Source of the DNA: Rhodococcus sp. 14-2483-1-2 | GTDB lineage: Bacteria > Actinomycetota > Actinomycetes > Mycobacteriales > Mycobacteriaceae | DNA length: 64,000 bases | Direction of reading: 5' to 3' | NCBI RefSeq assembly: GCF_002259405.1 | Contig: NZ_NPFW01000006.1 | Location: forward strand, 1 to 64,000 | Shown: piece by piece, positions 63,869 to 64,000 of the stretch | How positions within the stretch are numbered: the stretch's first letter is position 1 | How the letters are laid out: each line of letters starts with the position of its first letter | Translations under genes and position numbers: made by a program | The notes under the pieces: generated by a model | The model's database searches: none | Seen by the model: the letters and a program-made list of their open reading frames with translations, nothing else | Told to the model about the DNA's origin: nothing

Positions 63869-64000
63869 CTAGTTCGGGACGGGCACCGAGGCGCCGGGGT
63901 CGGGAACCGTCGAATATTGCGGCGGGAACATCCCTTCCGGTACCGGAATGCCCTGCGACTCGAGGAAAGCTCCGAGATCGCTGACCCGAGTGACCGTTCC
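63869..64000 (-). CDS. Unidentified gene, C-terminal fragment (partial, cut by window end)
   Basis: The last 43 codons of a minus-strand frame open at the window edge: GTVTRVSDLGAFLESQGIPV, PEGMFPPQYSTVPD, then PGASVPVPN and TAG. The frame fits codon use, and the gene would end 18 bases before the shared terminator. The tail is Pro-rich with no enzyme motif. The rest lies outside the window, so no function is assigned. Confidence 0.55.
   Translation of the reverse strand, partial: GTVTRVSDLGAFLESQGIPVPEGMFPPQYSTVPDPGASVPVPN

Overview
The window is a 64 kb piece of a high-GC actinobacterial chromosome. Gene content and order point to Mycobacteriales, most likely Rhodococcus or a close relative. 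Diagnostic genes are sepH, an rpf gene behind a c-di-AMP riboswitch, mshD (mycothiol), glnR, an XPB helicase, lmeA-like DUF2993 and DesA1-type desaturase. From memory, two stretches follow the Mycobacterium tuberculosis map: about 1-32.7 kb resembles Rv0889c to Rv0858c, and about 49.6-63.8 kb resembles Rv0824c to Rv0814c. No phage, insertion sequence, CRISPR array or rRNA was seen. Coding density is high and many neighbours overlap by 4 bases (ATGA or GTGA).

Region 1 (1-15.3 kb): end of citrate synthase, serC, a rhomboid-like protein, sepH, a DUF6928 protein, an rRNA methylase with DUF2537 protein, an Eis-type acetyltransferase, an MHS-type transporter, a five-gene ABC transporter/two-component cassette, a MarR-MFS pair, an AzgA-type purine permease and a DUF2530 protein. 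Region 2 (15.4-25.4 kb): a three-gene minus-strand operon (DUF3027 zinc protein, Hsp90/sacsin-N-like ATPase, PAP2 phosphatase), a glutamine cyclotransferase lipoprotein, an MFS protein, a DUF2771 protein, a cold-shock protein, a YccF protein, then the c-di-AMP riboswitch and rpf. Region 3 (25.5-34.8 kb): a helicase-associated/WYL protein next to XPB, a DUF3239 protein, an F420-type oxidoreductase, a DapC-like aminotransferase coupled to an AraC regulator, a VOC protein and AlkB.

Region 4 (34.8-46 kb): aroF (DAHP synthase) with an aromatic-rich leader peptide, divergent from metE with a cobalamin riboswitch; an iron-box-controlled siderophore-binding lipoprotein; ohrR-ohr and a quinone-type oxidoreductase; RluA-type pseudouridine synthase; an XRE-cupin regulator; an ANTAR-only protein. 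Region 5 (46-49.3 kb): tRNA-Phe, -Asp and -Glu, a gamma-butyrolactone-receptor-like TetR regulator with an ARE-like palindrome, a secreted lipase and tRNA-Lys. Region 6 (49.5-64 kb): desaturase, dusB, an LCP cell-wall ligase, phoU convergent with pstSCAB (PHO box), mshD-glnR, DUF2993-thioredoxin, then a polycysteine leader ORF ahead of DUF4395-cysA2-sseC.

The main theme is regulation. There are two riboswitches, two leader-peptide attenuators whose -10 elements sit exactly 7 nt before the start codon (a leaderless layout), and several palindromic operators. The best candidates for under-described biology are the DUF3027/Hsp90-like/PAP2 operon, the XPB partner that visibly shares a domain with XPB and ends in a WYL domain, and the butyrolactone-receptor-like locus with a promoter that runs straight into a terminator-like hairpin. 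All database family names are from recognition, not from a search.
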